A stretch of DNA of 64,000 bases from Caldilineaceae bacterium (GCA_026645575.1 JAPKMW010000024.1:1-64000), one strand, 5' to 3'; counted from the first letter of the stretch, positions 43,807-52,015 are shown. The notes: a model not told the origin generated them from the letters alone. Translations and numbers: made by a program.

Positions 43807-44742
43807 TTACGCGGCTTGGCGTTGTTGCTGTAGCTTCTTCAGGCCGTTGATCAAGGTCTGCATCTGCTCTTTGGAGAGCGCCGTATTGCCGTCATTCTGT
43901 TCGCCCACCAAGCGTTTGATGTTGTGCGCCCGCACATGCGCCCACTGTTCACCATAGAGTTCCTTGCCCAGTTCGTCGAGCTTCTTACGCAGCGGTAGCA
44001 GGGTTTCCTCCTGGGCTTCGCTATGCTCGACAGCGTGCGCGCCATTGGTTGCGCCATTGGTTGAACCGTTGGTTGGCGCTGAAACTTCTTTGACCTGCTT
44101 CGGGGCGCTCTTGGTTGCTGCTGGGCGGCTCGGTTCAGTTTGAGCTTGTCGAACTGGTTCGGTCGACGTTGTCTCTTCCGTGGCGCGTACTGGTTCGGTA
44201 ACTTGCACATCTTCGGGGGCTTCCTCTGCCGGGGCGTCAAGGTTGCTGGCAGCACCCCTGGGGTCCCCGCCATTCAAAAAGCGTTGGTAATGTTGGGCGA
44301 TGATACTATGTAAGCGCGCTTTGCTCTTTTCGGTAAAGCGCTGATTAGGGGCGTCATACTCCACCCAAAGCGACGGCAAACTATAGAGATAACGGCCCAG
44401 GCCAAACATGGCGCAAGCGCGCTTAAAGGCTTGCGCTTCGGCAGAGGTGCCGGCAATCTCCGAACGTTCAGAGTCGCTGTCCGCTTCGCCGGTGCTGCTA
44501 CGGGTGATGCCGTTGATGGTCAGATGGCAGATAATGCGATCACCCCAAGGCGTATAGCTCACTGACCAATCCATGCCGCACGTTTCATCCAACCGGTTCT
44601 GGTAGGCCCGTAGGTCGGCGTAGGCCAGGGCGAGGGCTTTGTCTTTTTTGCCCGTCAGTGCGCCTGGGCGCCAGGTAATGCGGGAAGGATGAAACGGCTT
44701 GCTCAATTCGTCTAAAATTTGGTTGATTTTCTCATCACTCAT
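43807..44742 (-). CDS. Rad52/Rad22-like single-strand annealing protein
   Basis: A 311-residue protein. The N-terminal 165 residues match the Rad52/22 (DdrA-type) annealing domain: INQILDELSKPFHPSRITWR, LALAYADLRAYQNRLDE, DRIICHLTINGITRSSTGEA and AQAFKRACAMFGLGRYLYSL. The middle is a low-complexity Thr/Glu/Gln-rich linker with GSTNGATNGA. The last 70 residues (KKLDELGKELYGEQWAH, then MQTLINGLKKLQQQ) are helical and resemble C-terminal tails of phage-type annealing proteins. Such proteins pair complementary single strands during recombination. ATG 44742 is supported by AAAGGA. It groups with ssb downstream and a small gene upstream. Confidence 0.85.
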   Translation of the reverse strand: MSDEKINQILDELSKPFHPSRITWRPGALTGKKDKALALAYADLRAYQNRLDETCGMDWSVSYTPWGDRIICHLTINGITRSSTGEADSDSERSEIAGTSAEAQAFKRACAMFGLGRYLYSLPSLWVEYDAPNQRFTEKSKARLHSIIAQHYQRFLNGGDPRGAASNLDAPAEEAPEDVQVTEPVRATEETTSTEPVRQAQTEPSRPAATKSAPKQVKEVSAPTNGSTNGATNGAHAVEHSEAQEETLLPLRKKLDELGKELYGEQWAHVRAHNIKRLVGEQNDGNTALSKEQMQTLINGLKKLQQQRQAA

Positions 44743-44932
44743 GATTCGATCCTTTCTCACGTGATCAGGTGGGCACTCATTCGCCGCTGATCTTTGTCCA
44801 AACAGGGGGCGGGCGTCCAGCCGAAAGCGCGGGTTGTAGTAGCTATAGATGATCACAAAAACCTCGATACGTTGCCGGTCAGTAGGGTAGTCCCGCTCTC
44901 AGCCAGTCGGTGACTGGCGACCGAGCAGGCGC

Positions 44933-45355
44933 TTAGTACAAAAAGGGTTGGCGCGCAAACTCCTCACCAATCTGTTCGTCCTCCATGGCGGCTAACGCTT
45001 CTGCACTGAAGGTGACGGTCGGCTTCTGGTCGCCGCTGTGTAGTTGTTGGAAGGTGTACTCCATAAAGTCGAGTTCGCCCATGTTCTCCGTCACAACTAC
45101 TGTTTCAGCATCCTCAGCGGGCGGGGCCGGCACGACGCGCTTCCGCTGCCGCAGATGCAGGTACTCCAGAAACTCCTCAATGTTGAGGATGGCCGTGGTC
45201 ACATTCGCTTCCACACCACGATCCAGCAGCCGGTTGAGCAGCCCTTGATCGTTGTTGCGAATCTGCTCCAGTGCGCAGGTTTTGACCTCTTCTACGTCTA
45301 CATCGGTGGTGATCACCGCAGTAACTACTGTAGCAATCACCATAGCTGTTGACAT
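44933..45355 (-). CDS. Hypothetical acidic protein of the ssb/rad52 module
   Basis: A 140-residue protein without recognised motifs. It begins MSTAMVIATVVTAVITTDVD, which is hydrophobic but probably a beta strand since it is followed by a very acidic stretch. The centre (LLNRLLDRGVEANVTTAILN, then EEFLEYLHLRQRKRVVP) is helical and the tail is acidic. Translation begins 12 nt after GAAGGG. A perfect consensus promoter lies 50 nt upstream, so it is the first gene of the module read through rad52-like and ssb. Confidence 0.65.
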   Translation of the reverse strand: MSTAMVIATVVTAVITTDVDVEEVKTCALEQIRNNDQGLLNRLLDRGVEANVTTAILNIEEFLEYLHLRQRKRVVPAPPAEDAETVVVTENMGELDFMEYTFQQLHSGDQKPTVTFSAEALAAMEDEQIGEEFARQPFLY

Positions 45356-45404
45356 TTTTTGTGTCCCTTCTCCTCTCCGAAACTGCACTAGGGATAGAGG
45401 ATTT

Positions 45405-45433
45405 ATTATAGCACAAATTTTCTTTTTTGTCAA
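45405..45433 (-). promoter_or_regulatory. Perfect-consensus sigma-70 promoter for SSB/Rad52 module
   Basis: On the minus strand TTGACA (45433-45428) and TATAAT (45410-45405) are separated by exactly 17 nt. Both hexamers match consensus in full. The predicted transcript starts near 45398, 43 nt before the start codon at 45355. Confidence 0.85.
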
Positions 45434-45543
45434 CAATTTTCGCGAAATTTCTTAGAAAAAATCTTATTTTCGTGGCCACATCAATTGTAATTTAGCTCAC
45501 ATGTTCTACAGATTAAAGTTTTGCACCTTTGGCAAATTTGGTG

Positions 45544-45571
45544 TTGACAAAAACGATTTTCCCTATACAAT
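45544..45571 (+). promoter_or_regulatory. Sigma-70 promoter for RHH gene
   Basis: TTGACA (45544-45549), a 16-nt spacer and TACAAT (45566-45571). Transcription would start near 45578 and run through the inverted repeat into the gene at 45742. Confidence 0.75.
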
Positions 45572-45607
45572 GGGGACAGCAGGAGAACGGCGTGATTCGT
45601 GCAGCGC

Positions 45608-45704
45608 GCTAACGTGATTCGTGAAAGCGCGACAAGCACAGAATCACGCCAACATAAATCACCTAACACGTCAGCACGAATTACGGTTCACGAATCACGT
45701 TAGC
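45608..45704. repeat. 18-bp inverted repeat in RHH gene leader
   Basis: GCTAACGTGATTCGTGAA (45608-45625) and its exact complement (45687-45704). The intervening DNA has more GTGATTCGTG-like units (45589 and 45649). The whole lies in the predicted 5' leader of the gene at 45742 and could be an operator array or a hairpin. Confidence 0.8.
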
Positions 45705-45741
45705 TCAATCAAACACGTTCACACAACAGGCAGGCAAACTC

Positions 45742-46122
45742 ATGTCACACAGTCCCGGTCGCCCCGCCAAACCGGATGGGCAGAAACGCAAACAACTTCA
45801 TATTAGTCTCTATGCCGAAGATATTGATCGGCTGGATCAATTGACCGATAACCGCAGCGATTTCGTCCGTCAGTGTATTCAAGAATCGTGGACCAAGCAG
45901 AAAGAGGCCGAGAACGTTACCCTGACCCTCAGCCTGCCCAAGTGGGTGGTGCGCGAGGCGTTGCACTTTGTCGAGGAGAATTTATCACCGGAGGAGAGCG
46001 CGGTGGTGCAGAAATTGGTCAAGCGCTTGTTGACCATTTCGGAGCAGCAACCAACACGCATTGCGCGCACCAACGGGCATGAAACCGCTTATGGCGCACG
46101 GGAGCTTATCCCGACGAATTAA
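45742..46122 (+). CDS. Putative ribbon-helix-helix DNA-binding protein
   Basis: A 126-residue protein. Residues 14-50 (RKQLHISLYAEDIDRLDQLT, then RSDFVRQCIQES) have the strand-helix-helix pattern of MetJ/Arc/CopG-type dimeric regulators, where the strand QLHISL would insert into the major groove. A basic N-terminus (GRPAKPDGQKRK) could give extra DNA contacts. The remainder is helical and acidic. It is divergent from the SSB/Rad52 module, so it could repress either promoter. The ribosome site is weak. The fold call is by pattern only. Confidence 0.65.
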   Translation: MSHSPGRPAKPDGQKRKQLHISLYAEDIDRLDQLTDNRSDFVRQCIQESWTKQKEAENVTLTLSLPKWVVREALHFVEENLSPEESAVVQKLVKRLLTISEQQPTRIARTNGHETAYGARELIPTN

Positions 46123-46129
46123 AGCATCC

Positions 46130-46162
46130 AGACCTGTAGGGTCTCGCAGACCCTACAGGTCT
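46130..46162. repeat. 15-bp perfect hairpin between convergent genes
   Basis: AGACCTGTAGGGTCT and AGACCCTACAGGTCT flank a 3-nt loop (CGC). It begins 8 nt after the stop of the RHH gene and ends 14 nt before the stop of the methyltransferase gene. Confidence 0.9.
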
Positions 46163-46175
46163 ATGACGATGCCGT

Positions 46176-47402
46176 CTATCCCTGCGGTAAGCGCCAGAGC
46201 AGTTGGGATTCCTGGCGCTTGACAATCCATTCGTTAGCGCCGGCAGTCAAAGGATGGTCGCTGGGGTAGAGGTGTAGAGAAAAGCTAGCCGAGGAGGGCA
46301 TTCCCAGGTCAACCCAACGGTGGAGTGCGCGGAGCAGTCGTTCCTGCGCCGCTGTGTTGCCATAGGCGACCAGTTGGTCGTTGCGCGCCAGCACGAGCGA
46401 ACCACTGGCTTCATCCCACAAGCCAAAGAACTCTTCCGGCTTTGGCGGCGCACTCGACACCTCGTCTTCAGCCTCGGCAGCGACCTCTGGTTCGGCGGAA
46501 AAGAGATGAAAGCCTGGTTCGGTGATGGTCAAAAAGCTGCGCACAGCTTGGGTGCGCCAGAGGGAGTAGCGACCGCGCCCCCCCCACCAATAAGCAGAGC
46601 GGCTCACTTCCTGCTGCTGTAACGTTGCCCAGGCCGGCAAGGTCGTCAGCGGGATCGGCTTGAGGTTGCCCAGCGCATATTTCCCGGTCATCGGCACAAA
46701 GCCCACGGGGAAGGAGTCGCGTGATTGGAAGTGGTCGCCCTGCTTTTGCAGTAACACGAGTAAATCTCCACCCCCTTCTTCTTTGAGAACCAGCAGCAGC
46801 AGGGCATCCTCTTTTAATTGAGTGTAAAAGTGGCGCGGTAGATCATAGGAGCCGGCGGTGAAGATGGCGCGATCATAGGGCGCACCGGGCGCGTACCCTT
46901 CGCCGCCATCCGCCGCAATGATATGGACATTCTCAATCCCCAAGCCGGCCACCGCCGCTGCCGCCCGTTCAGCCATCTCTGGAATAATCTCCAAGCTATA
47001 GACCTGCCCCGCCGGCGCCACCAGCCGCCCCATGAGCGCAGCGTTCCAGCCACTGCCGGCGCCCAGTTCAAAAACATGGTGGCCCGCTGCCAGCTTGAGC
47101 ATCTGGATCATGGCTAAGACCAACGAGGGTTGTGAGATGCTGGAGAGGGTGTTGGCCTGGTCGTCGCCCCATAACATTAGCGCGTCATTGCTGTAGAGCG
47201 TAGGCAGATGGTGCGCTAGCGTTTCGTCGGTCACTTCCTGCCAATCGCGCTGGCCCCACTGGCGGTAGCGGGTCACAAAGCGGTGGCGCGGGGTGGCGAG
47301 GAAGGCATCCGCAATCGCTTCCGTGAGTGGCGTGCCTGATTCCGCAGCAAAGCGACGAGAGAGATCGAGCAGTTGCAGTTGGTAATGTTGATACTCCGGC
47401 AT
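46176..47402 (-). CDS. Protein-L-isoaspartate O-methyltransferase-like protein
   Basis: A 408-residue protein. Residues 1-225 match protein-isoaspartate methyltransferases: FLATPRHRFV, VLAMIQMLKLAAGHHVFELG, GAGSGWNAALMGRLV (SAM-binding motif I, about 109-120), VYSLEIIPEMAE and FTAGSYDLPRH. The next 180 residues form an additional domain (YWWGGRGRYSLWRTQAVRSF) rarely seen in the short PCM enzymes. PCM repairs isoaspartyl residues in aged proteins. The extension may alter specificity or make it a natural-product-type methyltransferase. GAGGAG precedes the ATG. The downstream hairpin at 46130 closes the gene. Confidence 0.83.
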   Translation of the reverse strand: MPEYQHYQLQLLDLSRRFAAESGTPLTEAIADAFLATPRHRFVTRYRQWGQRDWQEVTDETLAHHLPTLYSNDALMLWGDDQANTLSSISQPSLVLAMIQMLKLAAGHHVFELGAGSGWNAALMGRLVAPAGQVYSLEIIPEMAERAAAAVAGLGIENVHIIAADGGEGYAPGAPYDRAIFTAGSYDLPRHFYTQLKEDALLLLVLKEEGGGDLLVLLQKQGDHFQSRDSFPVGFVPMTGKYALGNLKPIPLTTLPAWATLQQQEVSRSAYWWGGRGRYSLWRTQAVRSFLTITEPGFHLFSAEPEVAAEAEDEVSSAPPKPEEFFGLWDEASGSLVLARNDQLVAYGNTAAQERLLRALHRWVDLGMPSSASFSLHLYPSDHPLTAGANEWIVKRQESQLLWRLPQG

Positions 47403-47456
47403 GGTAGCACTCCTCAGGCTTGACAGGATGCGATGGGCTGACGCACCACTGGTAAA

Positions 47457-48233
47457 TCAACCATAAACCCGTTTCACGCGCGCCCGGTAATCATCATAAC
47501 AGTCGTCAAAACGTTGGGTAGCGGCGGCGGAACCGATAAAGTAGCTGCTGGTCAACACCAAGGGCGGTTTGCCCAGCGCGGTCAGCTTTTCGGCGATGAG
47601 ACATTTGAGCATGTTCGTCACCGTCGCTGCGCCGACCGTTGAGCCGGGGCCGACCGGATCGGCGAGCCCCTCGATCTGCACCATGGCATCGCCGCCGGGG
47701 ACGCAGTTGTCGATGGTGACATCGGCCAGGTCGGGCAGCCGTTTGCCGCAGGAATGGCGCGGTTTGGACGCCAGACAGTGTTCCAGCGAGACGACGGCGA
47801 TGACGGCCAGATCGCGCGCCTTGGCTTCCAGCGCCACCTCGACCACCACCTCATTGACGCCGCTGTTGGAGAAGATGATCATGCTGTCAGGCGGCCCCAT
47901 GACAAAGTTGCGCATGATCATCTTGCCCAACCCTTCCACCTTTTCCAGAAACATCGCCTGTCGTTGCCCATTCGAGCCGACAACCTGATTGTGAAAGGTG
48001 AGCGAGAGTTCGACCATGGAGTGAAAGCCGGGAAAGCTGCCGTGGCGCGGGAACATCTCTTCGACAAACATGCGCGAATGGCCGGTGCCAAAGAGATGGA
48101 CTAGCCCGTCGCCACTCATCGACCGCGTACAGATGTCGGCGGCAGCAGCGATATTGGATAATTGGGTATTACGAATCCGGTCTAAAATGCCCTGGGCGGC
48201 ATCCAAATAAGCAAGAGCAGAATTTTGGTTCAT
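47457..48233 (-). CDS. SIS domain-containing sugar isomerase-like protein
   Basis: A 258-residue UPF0309-type SIS protein. Residues 44-80 (HLFGTGHSRMFVEEMFPRHG) and the later strand-loop segments PPDSMIIFSNSGVNEVVVEV and DLAVIAVVSLEHCLASKP are the phosphosugar-binding fold. It probably isomerises or binds a phosphorylated amino sugar. Its ATG at 48233 follows AGGAA. It is 26 nt downstream of the amidohydrolase gene, which suggests co-transcription, and 54 nt upstream of the methyltransferase gene on the same strand. Confidence 0.85.
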   Translation of the reverse strand: MNQNSALAYLDAAQGILDRIRNTQLSNIAAAADICTRSMSGDGLVHLFGTGHSRMFVEEMFPRHGSFPGFHSMVELSLTFHNQVVGSNGQRQAMFLEKVEGLGKMIMRNFVMGPPDSMIIFSNSGVNEVVVEVALEAKARDLAVIAVVSLEHCLASKPRHSCGKRLPDLADVTIDNCVPGGDAMVQIEGLADPVGPGSTVGAATVTNMLKCLIAEKLTALGKPPLVLTSSYFIGSAAATQRFDDCYDDYRARVKRVYG

Positions 48234-48259
48234 TTACGTTTCCTATTATATATTGCTTC

Positions 48260-49696
48260 TTATAACAGTCCTTGGGCCATTGGTTCTAACAACATCATCC
48301 CTTGATGCACGGGATCAGCCGCCACCCGTTGGGCGAGGGCGGTTGCTTGCGCTTGCGCTTCCATGCGGACGGCTTCTTCGTCAGCCGTGAGGACTTTGCC
48401 GTTGCGCACCAACACCTGGCCATCCACCATCACCAACGTCACCTCGCGGCCGGTGCCGGCGTAGACCAGGTTTGGCACAATATTGCGGATGGGCGCTTCC
48501 AGCGTCGGCAGCAAGTTCAGTTCGTTCAGGTTGACCAGGATCAGATCGGCCTGTTTGCCAACTTCTAATGATCCCACTTGATCGCCCAGGCCGATGGCGC
48601 GGGCGCCTTCAATGGTTGCCATGCGCAACACCACCCAAGCGGGCATAATCGTGGGGTCTTTGTACTTGATTTTGTTAAAGAGCGCGGTCAGCTTCATCTC
48701 ATTAAAGATATTGTTGCAATTGTTGCCCGACGCCTGATCCGACCCCAGCGCCACCAGACCACCGGCGCGACGGAAGACGTAGGCCGGCGGCACGATGCCA
48801 TCGATGATGCCGATGCTGCCCGAACAGAGCGCCATACGGGCGCCGCTGCGGGCGATCAATTCCGTTTCGTCATCGGTCGCTTCGGTGAGGTGGACAGCCA
48901 GCAGTTGCTCATCCAGATAGCCGATTTCTTGCAGGTAGGCCGGTGTGCGTTTGCCATAGCGTTTGAGCATCTGGTCGATTTCGCGGTCGCCCTGGGCGGT
49001 GTGGAGATGGATCATCAACCCTTCGCGCTGGGCAATCGCTTTGACTTGCAGCAACTGCGCTTGCGAAATCATGTCAGGGCCTTGTGGACCAAGCATGACG
49101 GTGATGCGACCATCGGCGGCGCCATGCCAGTCACGGGCAAAGGCGACCCCCTCGTCAATCGCGGCTTGGCCTACGCCCTCATCCAACGGATAAACATCAC
49201 CCACTTTCCAGCCGGCCATGCCCCCAGGCGGCAACGCGTTGATCGTCGGCGTCAACCGGGCGCGCACGCCAACCTGTTCAAAGACTTCGGCCCAACCGGG
49301 GATGGGCTTGGTGTAGTCACCCATTGTGGTCGTGCCGGCTTTGAGCGCCTCTAGCACATTGAGCTTGACGCCGGCCAGTGACGCTTCCGGTGTGAGGTGA
49401 CGGGCATAGGGGGCCAACGCCTTTTGCATCCAGTGGCTCACATCTTGGGCGACCCCACGCACAATCGCCAGCGGGGTGTGCATGTGGGCGTCGATCAAGC
49501 CGGGCAACAGGGCGTGGCCCGTCGCATCAATGGTTTCGTCAGCGGTAAAGCGGGCGCTCAATTCCGCCGTCGTCCCCACCGCCACAATCTGCCTGCCTTG
49601 AACTGCCAACGCGCCATCGCCAATATACCCAACTCCCTCGCCCCGCATAGAGAAGAGATGGGCGTGTGTAATCAGTGTATTTACCTGTTCAGTCAT
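48260..49696 (-). CDS. Amidohydrolase (TrzA/AtzB-like deaminase family)
   Basis: A 478-residue metal-dependent hydrolase. Ligands are visible: LIDAHMHTPLA (HxH about 62-64), LMIHLHTAQGD (His about 208), AVHLTEATDD (His about 237) and LGSDQASGNN (Asp about 292). The N-terminal TLITHAHLFSM and C-terminal LILVNLNELN strands make the usual small beta domain. Members include S-adenosylhomocysteine/5'-methylthioadenosine deaminase, guanine deaminase and chlorohydrolases, so a deaminase is likely. ATG 49696 is preferred because AAGG lies 4-7 nt upstream and the family starts there. Downstream is the SIS gene. Confidence 0.88.
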   Translation of the reverse strand: MTEQVNTLITHAHLFSMRGEGVGYIGDGALAVQGRQIVAVGTTAELSARFTADETIDATGHALLPGLIDAHMHTPLAIVRGVAQDVSHWMQKALAPYARHLTPEASLAGVKLNVLEALKAGTTTMGDYTKPIPGWAEVFEQVGVRARLTPTINALPPGGMAGWKVGDVYPLDEGVGQAAIDEGVAFARDWHGAADGRITVMLGPQGPDMISQAQLLQVKAIAQREGLMIHLHTAQGDREIDQMLKRYGKRTPAYLQEIGYLDEQLLAVHLTEATDDETELIARSGARMALCSGSIGIIDGIVPPAYVFRRAGGLVALGSDQASGNNCNNIFNEMKLTALFNKIKYKDPTIMPAWVVLRMATIEGARAIGLGDQVGSLEVGKQADLILVNLNELNLLPTLEAPIRNIVPNLVYAGTGREVTLVMVDGQVLVRNGKVLTADEEAVRMEAQAQATALAQRVAADPVHQGMMLLEPMAQGLL

Positions 49697-49732
49697 AAAA
49701 CCTTGTTCGCTCCCCAAAAAATCCGTTCCTAC

Positions 49733-50035
49733 CTAAATCCGCTGTAGTTTTCCCAGCAGCATGGTCGCCATAGCGTCCCACTCTTCGGCCAGCGACTGGT
49801 TTGAAACTGGTTTCCCGGCGCGGCGATACCAGTAACCGGCGTTGTTGAGATCGCCCTCTTCCCGGTGCAAATAGGCGTGAACCCAATCTACATCGGGGTC
49901 GCCTTGCGCCTGCGTAATCGCATGGGCAGCATTCCAGTCGCCTTTGCCGGCCTGCCAGAGCGCTTGAAGCGCGGTGCTAAGCCCGGCGGGCATTGTGCCT
50001 TGGTGAAGGGAGTTTTTATATTCCTGCAAGGTCAT
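49733..50035 (-). CDS. Conserved small hypothetical protein
   Basis: A 100-residue protein with the string VDWVHAYLHREEGDLNNAGY then WYRRAGKP, which I recognise as a widely spread family of unknown function found in many phyla. GDWNAAHAITQAQGDPDVDW is the other conserved half. There is no signal peptide. AAAGGAGA precedes the ATG at 50035. It is 36 nt upstream of the amidohydrolase gene and may share its transcript. Confidence 0.78.
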   Translation of the reverse strand: MTLQEYKNSLHQGTMPAGLSTALQALWQAGKGDWNAAHAITQAQGDPDVDWVHAYLHREEGDLNNAGYWYRRAGKPVSNQSLAEEWDAMATMLLGKLQRI

Positions 50036-50159
50036 GGCGTTATCTCCTTTGGGTCATGATGCGTGGATCGACTTTTTGTCTGGTTGGGTGAATTTGTCAG
50101 CTATGATAAACTAAATTTGGTAATCAGCCAATCCGTCCGCCTATTTAGTAATCGTGCTT

Positions 50160-50210
50160 TACGCGAGTCCGTGACTCGCCCCGGTCGGTTGCGAGTCACG
50201 GACTCGCGTA
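50160..50210. repeat. 20-bp perfect inverted repeat
   Basis: Arms TACGCGAGTCCGTGACTCGC (50160-50179) and 50191-50210 are exact complements over an 11-nt loop. It lies in the divergent space upstream of the PPOX gene. Confidence 0.9.
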
Positions 50211-50264
50211 GAGCAAATTGGAAAGTTCTTTTTAGGCGCTCACCTAGTCACAGGAGGAGTCCCA

Positions 50265-50687
50265 ATGGCCCAGATGACCCAAGCTCAGATCGACGCTTTT
50301 CTTGCGCCGCCGCGCCATGCCATTATCGCCACCAATCGCATCGACGGTCCGCCCCAGCTCAGCCCCGTCTGGTACATTTATGAAGGGGGCAAGCTCTATA
50401 TCAGCGCCGGGGTCAATGCCGTCAAGGTGCAAAATCTCCGGCGCGACCCACGGGTGACGATCTGCGTGGATGCCGGTCATCCTGATGCCCGCTATGTCAT
50501 TCTGCAAGGTGCGATCACCATTCTGGAACCGGGCGACCCGCTCCAAGATCCAACCCGCTGGCGTATTATCCGGCACTATTACGAGACGGAAGCCGAAGCC
50601 CGTCGCTACTATGAGAGTATCCGCAACTCCCCCAGCGTCCTCCTTGTGCTTACCCCCGACAAAATCATTAGCCAGGACTTTAACTAG
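50265..50687 (+). CDS. Pyridoxamine 5'-phosphate oxidase-like (PPOX) F420/FMN protein
   Basis: A 140-residue split-barrel flavin/deazaflavin protein. AIIATNRIDGPPQLSPVWYI, GKLYISAGVNAVKVQNLRRD and VTICVDAGHP are the cofactor-binding strands of PPOX-class F420-dependent oxidoreductases. The reaction could be F420H2- or FMN-dependent reduction of quinones or nitro compounds, or biliverdin-like reduction. CAGGAGGAG precedes the ATG. It ends just before the 44-bp palindrome at 50698. Confidence 0.85.
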   Translation: MAQMTQAQIDAFLAPPRHAIIATNRIDGPPQLSPVWYIYEGGKLYISAGVNAVKVQNLRRDPRVTICVDAGHPDARYVILQGAITILEPGDPLQDPTRWRIIRHYYETEAEARRYYESIRNSPSVLLVLTPDKIISQDFN

Positions 50688-50697
50688 CTTCATGCCC

Positions 50698-50741
50698 TGC
50701 TCATCGTAGGGGTACGATATATCGTACCCCTACGATGAGCA
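50698..50741. repeat. Perfect 44-bp palindrome, no loop
   Basis: Positions 50698-50719 are exactly complementary to 50720-50741 (centre ATA|TAT). It lies 11 nt after the PPOX stop codon and 39 nt before the next ATG. The core CGTAGGGG is shared with other repeats in the window. Confidence 0.92.
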
Positions 50742-50779
50742 AGGTATAACATCTGTTACTACCATAAAAAGGAGCAACC

Positions 50780-51811
50780 ATGACCACTACTCCCATCCGT
50801 ATCGGCGTGATCGGCGCCGGGGCGAATACAACATCGAAGCATATTCCCAACTTGCAGGCCATTGAAGGCGTTCAGATTGTGGGCGTCTGTAATCGCAGCC
50901 GCGCCTCTGGCGAACGGGTGGCGGCGCAGTTCAACATTCCCCAGGTCTATGAAAGCTGGCCGGCGTTGATCAATTCGACCGACATTGACGCCATTGTCAT
51001 TGGCACCTGGCCCTATATGCACTGTCGATTAACATTGGCGGCGCTGGCCGCCGATAAACATGTCATGTGTGAAGCGCGCATGGCTATGGACGCCAACGAA
51101 GCGCACCTGATGCGTGAGGCAGCGCGTGAGAAACCCCATCTGGTGGCGCAGATTGTACCCTCCCCTTTCACCCTGCGCGTGGACAAGACCATCAAGCGGC
51201 TGCTGGCGGAAGGCTACCTGGGGGAATTGTTAGCGGTGGAAGTGCGCGCCGGCGGCACGTTCTTGGACAAAAATGCTCCGCTCCACTGGCGCAATGACTT
51301 TGACCTGAGCGGCTATAATATTATGACCATGGGCATCTGGTATGAGGCGTTGCTGCGTTGGGTGGGCGCGGCGACCAGCGTGGTGGCAATGGGCAAGACC
51401 TATGTCAAGATGCGCAAGAACGAAGAGGGCATCCTCAAGCCGGTACGGATTCCCGAACACATTGATGTGATGGCGGATCTGGCTTGTGGCGCACAGATGC
51501 ACCTTCAGGTCTCCACCATTGCCGGCCTCACCGGCGCGCCCGAAGCCTATCTCTTTGGCAGCGAGGGTACGCTCCGCTTTACCGACAACAAACTCTTTGG
51601 CGGTAAAAAGGGAGAGAAAGCGCTGGCCGAAATCCCCATTCCCGCCGAGGAAGCCGGCGCCTGGCGCGTCGAGGAAGAGTTTATCAACGCCATCCGTGGG
51701 CAGGAAGAGATCACCCACACCAACTTTGACGATGGCGTCAAGTATATGGAATTTACCGAAGCCGTTACCCGCAGTATGCAAGAAGGCCGCGTGATTGCGC
51801 TGCCGCTGTAA
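50780..51811 (+). CDS. Gfo/Idh/MocA family oxidoreductase
   Basis: A 343-residue NAD(P)-dependent sugar or cyclitol dehydrogenase. The Rossmann domain has IRIGVIGAGANTTSKHIPNL (GxGxxxxxH type), SRASGERVAAQF and DKHVMCEARMAMD, where the usual EKP is changed to EAR, so the catalytic Lys equivalent is missing. This may make it a non-standard or altered enzyme. The C-terminal domain has a beta-sheet with MHLQVSTIAGLTG. AAAAGGAG precedes the ATG at 50780. It is monocistronic, ending in tandem repeats at 51806. Confidence 0.86.
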   Translation: MTTTPIRIGVIGAGANTTSKHIPNLQAIEGVQIVGVCNRSRASGERVAAQFNIPQVYESWPALINSTDIDAIVIGTWPYMHCRLTLAALAADKHVMCEARMAMDANEAHLMREAAREKPHLVAQIVPSPFTLRVDKTIKRLLAEGYLGELLAVEVRAGGTFLDKNAPLHWRNDFDLSGYNIMTMGIWYEALLRWVGAATSVVAMGKTYVKMRKNEEGILKPVRIPEHIDVMADLACGAQMHLQVSTIAGLTGAPEAYLFGSEGTLRFTDNKLFGGKKGEKALAEIPIPAEEAGAWRVEEEFINAIRGQEEITHTNFDDGVKYMEFTEAVTRSMQEGRVIALPL

Positions 51812-51890
51812 AATAGCACTGTAAAACAGTTGGTGCTGTAAAATAGCACTGTAAAACAGTTGGTGCGGTTTATGAGTTGTAAACCGCACC
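51806..51890. repeat. Tandem 30-bp repeat and hairpin
   Basis: Two exact 30-bp copies lie at 51806-51835 and 51836-51865, each with an ACTGTAAAACAGT palindrome. The first starts inside the last codons of the Gfo gene and includes its stop codon. A 10-bp inverted repeat, GGTGCGGTTT/AAACCGCACC (51862-51890), follows. Confidence 0.9.
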
Positions 51891-51926
51891 AAGCCTTAGC
51901 GTCTAAAAACAAACTCCGCTCTGTAG

Positions 51927-51977
51927 GCGCCTAGAAGGCAACCGGCTGGGGCGAGTCACCGGTTGCCTTCTAGGCGC
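51927..51977. repeat. 19-bp perfect inverted repeat
   Basis: GCGCCTAGAAGGCAACCGG (51927-51945) and CCGGTTGCCTTCTAGGCGC (51959-51977) form a hairpin. Outer fragments GCTCTGT/ACAGAGC and GCGTCTAA/TTAGACGC also pair, so nested stems reach from about 51899 to 52012. It separates the two convergent Gfo genes. Confidence 0.9.
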
Positions 51978-52015
51978 GCACAGAGCAACTCGGGAACTGA
52001 TTGTTAGACGCTCAC

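Larger units (their letters stand above)
45356..45741. other. Divergent regulatory region, AT-rich
   Basis: The space between the SSB/Rad52 module (minus) and the ribbon-helix-helix gene (plus). It holds two strong promoters and a long inverted repeat, and carries a TTTCGCGAAA palindrome near 45437. No gene seen. Confidence 0.7.

Noticed and set aside
45589..45704. Repeats of GTGATTCGTG considered as CRISPR repeats
   Set aside because: The units are not equally spaced, occur in both orientations and no cas gene is near. They form an inverted repeat.
51547..51912. 121-codon minus-strand frame with a repeated motif
   Set aside because: The repeat CFTVLFYS comes from the 30-bp tandem DNA repeat after the Gfo gene. 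No other coding evidence.
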